Below the pieces are notes generated by a model that was not told where the DNA came from, made no database searches, and was given only the letters and a program-made list of their open reading frames with translations. A program made the translations under genes and the position numbers. Shown in pieces: positions 63,740-64,000 of a stretch of 64,000 nucleotides of DNA (its first letter is position 1; every line of letters starts with the position of its first letter). The DNA is taken from NCBI GenBank assembly GCA_020055655.1, contig JAIPUR010000006.1, forward strand, positions 1-64,000, given 5' to 3'. The stretch is from Methanosarcinaceae archaeon (GTDB lineage Archaea; Halobacteriota; Methanosarcinia; Methanosarcinales; Methanosarcinaceae).

Positions 63740-63976
63740 ATGAATTACAAGTTTTCTGCAACGATCCACAGAGAAGAGGACTGGTACGTTTCCTGGTGTC
63801 CTGAGCTGGACGTAGCAAGTCAGGGAAAAACAGTAGAGGAAGCTCTTGCTAATTTAAGAGAAGCTGTAGAGTTGTATCTGGAAGATGAAGATGTCTCAAT
63901 ACCAGAGGAAACTAATTTTTTGACTACTACTTTCGAGGTTTCCTATGACAAAGCTTCCCGTCCTATCAGCGCGTGA
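63740..63976 (+). CDS. hicB: HicB-type antitoxin
   Basis: The protein has 78 residues. It has MNYKFSATIHREEDWYVSWCPELDVASQGKTVEEALANLREAVELYLED, the degenerate RNase H-like HicB fold. It neutralises HicA mRNA interferase and often regulates its own operon. The hicA start lies inside its end, so the pair is co-translated. Confidence 0.9.
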   Translation: MNYKFSATIHREEDWYVSWCPELDVASQGKTVEEALANLREAVELYLEDEDVSIPEETNFLTTTFEVSYDKASRPISA

Positions 63977-64000
63977 GATCATTAAGGCTCTGGAAAGTGC
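63945..64000 (+). CDS. hicA: HicA-type mRNA interferase toxin, 5-prime part
   Basis: From the ATG at 63945 the frame reads MTKLPVLSAREIIKALESA, the standard HicA N-terminus (compare K-L-P-x-x-S-x-K/R-E-x-I-K-A-L). The catalytic His falls beyond the window. It overlaps hicB by 32 bases. The call is partial because the sequence ends. Confidence 0.85.
   Translation, partial: MTKLPVLSAREIIKALES

Overview
The window looks like one end of a contig or chromosome segment from a methylotrophic methanogenic archaeon of the Methanosarcinales, probably Methanosarcinaceae (Methanolobus or Methanococcoides type). The evidence is a complete methyl-coenzyme M reductase (MCR) activation/methanogenesis-marker operon (atwA, mmp3, mmp6, mmp5, mmp15, mmp17, mmp7), class I lysyl-tRNA synthetase, archaeal FEN1, aIF5A with agmatinase, an archaeal presenilin-type protease, the HMG-CoA synthase/thiolase/DUF35 operon, and archaeal signals (TATA boxes, GGTGATC and GGAGG Shine-Dalgarno (SD) sites). 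Base composition is moderately AT-rich.

Layout. (1) 1-2165 does not fit the rest. It holds three leftward phage-tail-like genes, the last cut off, joined at about 1740-1760 to a fragment of Pmp-type beta-helix repeats. That fragment is joined at about 2160 to an N-terminally truncated phosphoglycerate mutase. This is probably an assembly or amplification chimera, or else a real recombination scar. (2) 3.4-6.8 kb: FEN1, small hypothetical proteins, a presenilin-like protease and an AhpD-like protein. (3) 6.8-13.7 kb: the leftward MCR-activation operon with overlapping or nearly overlapping genes; a P-type-ATPase-like HAD protein lies upstream. (4) 14.9-25.7 kb, rightward: anchored matrixin protease, Ogt, aldehyde ferredoxin oxidoreductase, aIF5A-agmatinase, zinc-finger protein-Pcm, a fused 5-oxoprolinase, DUF151 and DUF1614. 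(5) 25.8-32.4 kb: MNT/HepT toxin-antitoxin pair, hisF-mazG, a PGF-CTERM surface lipoprotein, U32 protease, deoxyribosyltransferase-like protein, BofA-like protein. (6) 32.4-40.6 kb: methyltransferase and lysS, a DtxR regulator, then a leftward operon nnr-(62 aa)-moaC-prs-(155 aa)-endonuclease III-CDIN1-like nuclease. (7) 40.8-54.5 kb: RCK-DHH protein, YkgJ-type protein, LeuC/HacA, HisE, CBS regulator, NOG1 GTPase, aminotransferase, HxlB, Era-like GTPase/DUF2073, PhoU, UbiA, FilR1-type regulator. (8) 54.7-64 kb: purH, an operon of a Cas4-like protein with a PUA/PAPS-reductase/ferredoxin protein, the mevalonate-entry operon with its regulator, a CYTH protein, and a HicBA pair cut by the window end.

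Themes. MoaC could supply the pterin for the tungsten AOR. Agmatinase next to aIF5A suggests a link to deoxyhypusine formation. Mmp5 and the N-terminal part of Mmp15 look like pieces of an archerase-type (HgdC/HgdAB-like) electron-activation system beside the ATP-driven AtwA. Two genes, the RCK-DHH protein and PhoU, appear to lack ATG, GTG or TTG starts and may begin at ATT and ATA. Several terminator-like hairpins straddle stop codons. The least described candidate system is the Cas4-like plus PUA-PAPS-reductase operon, in which the Cas4-like protein has lost its nuclease residues but kept its iron-sulfur cysteines.
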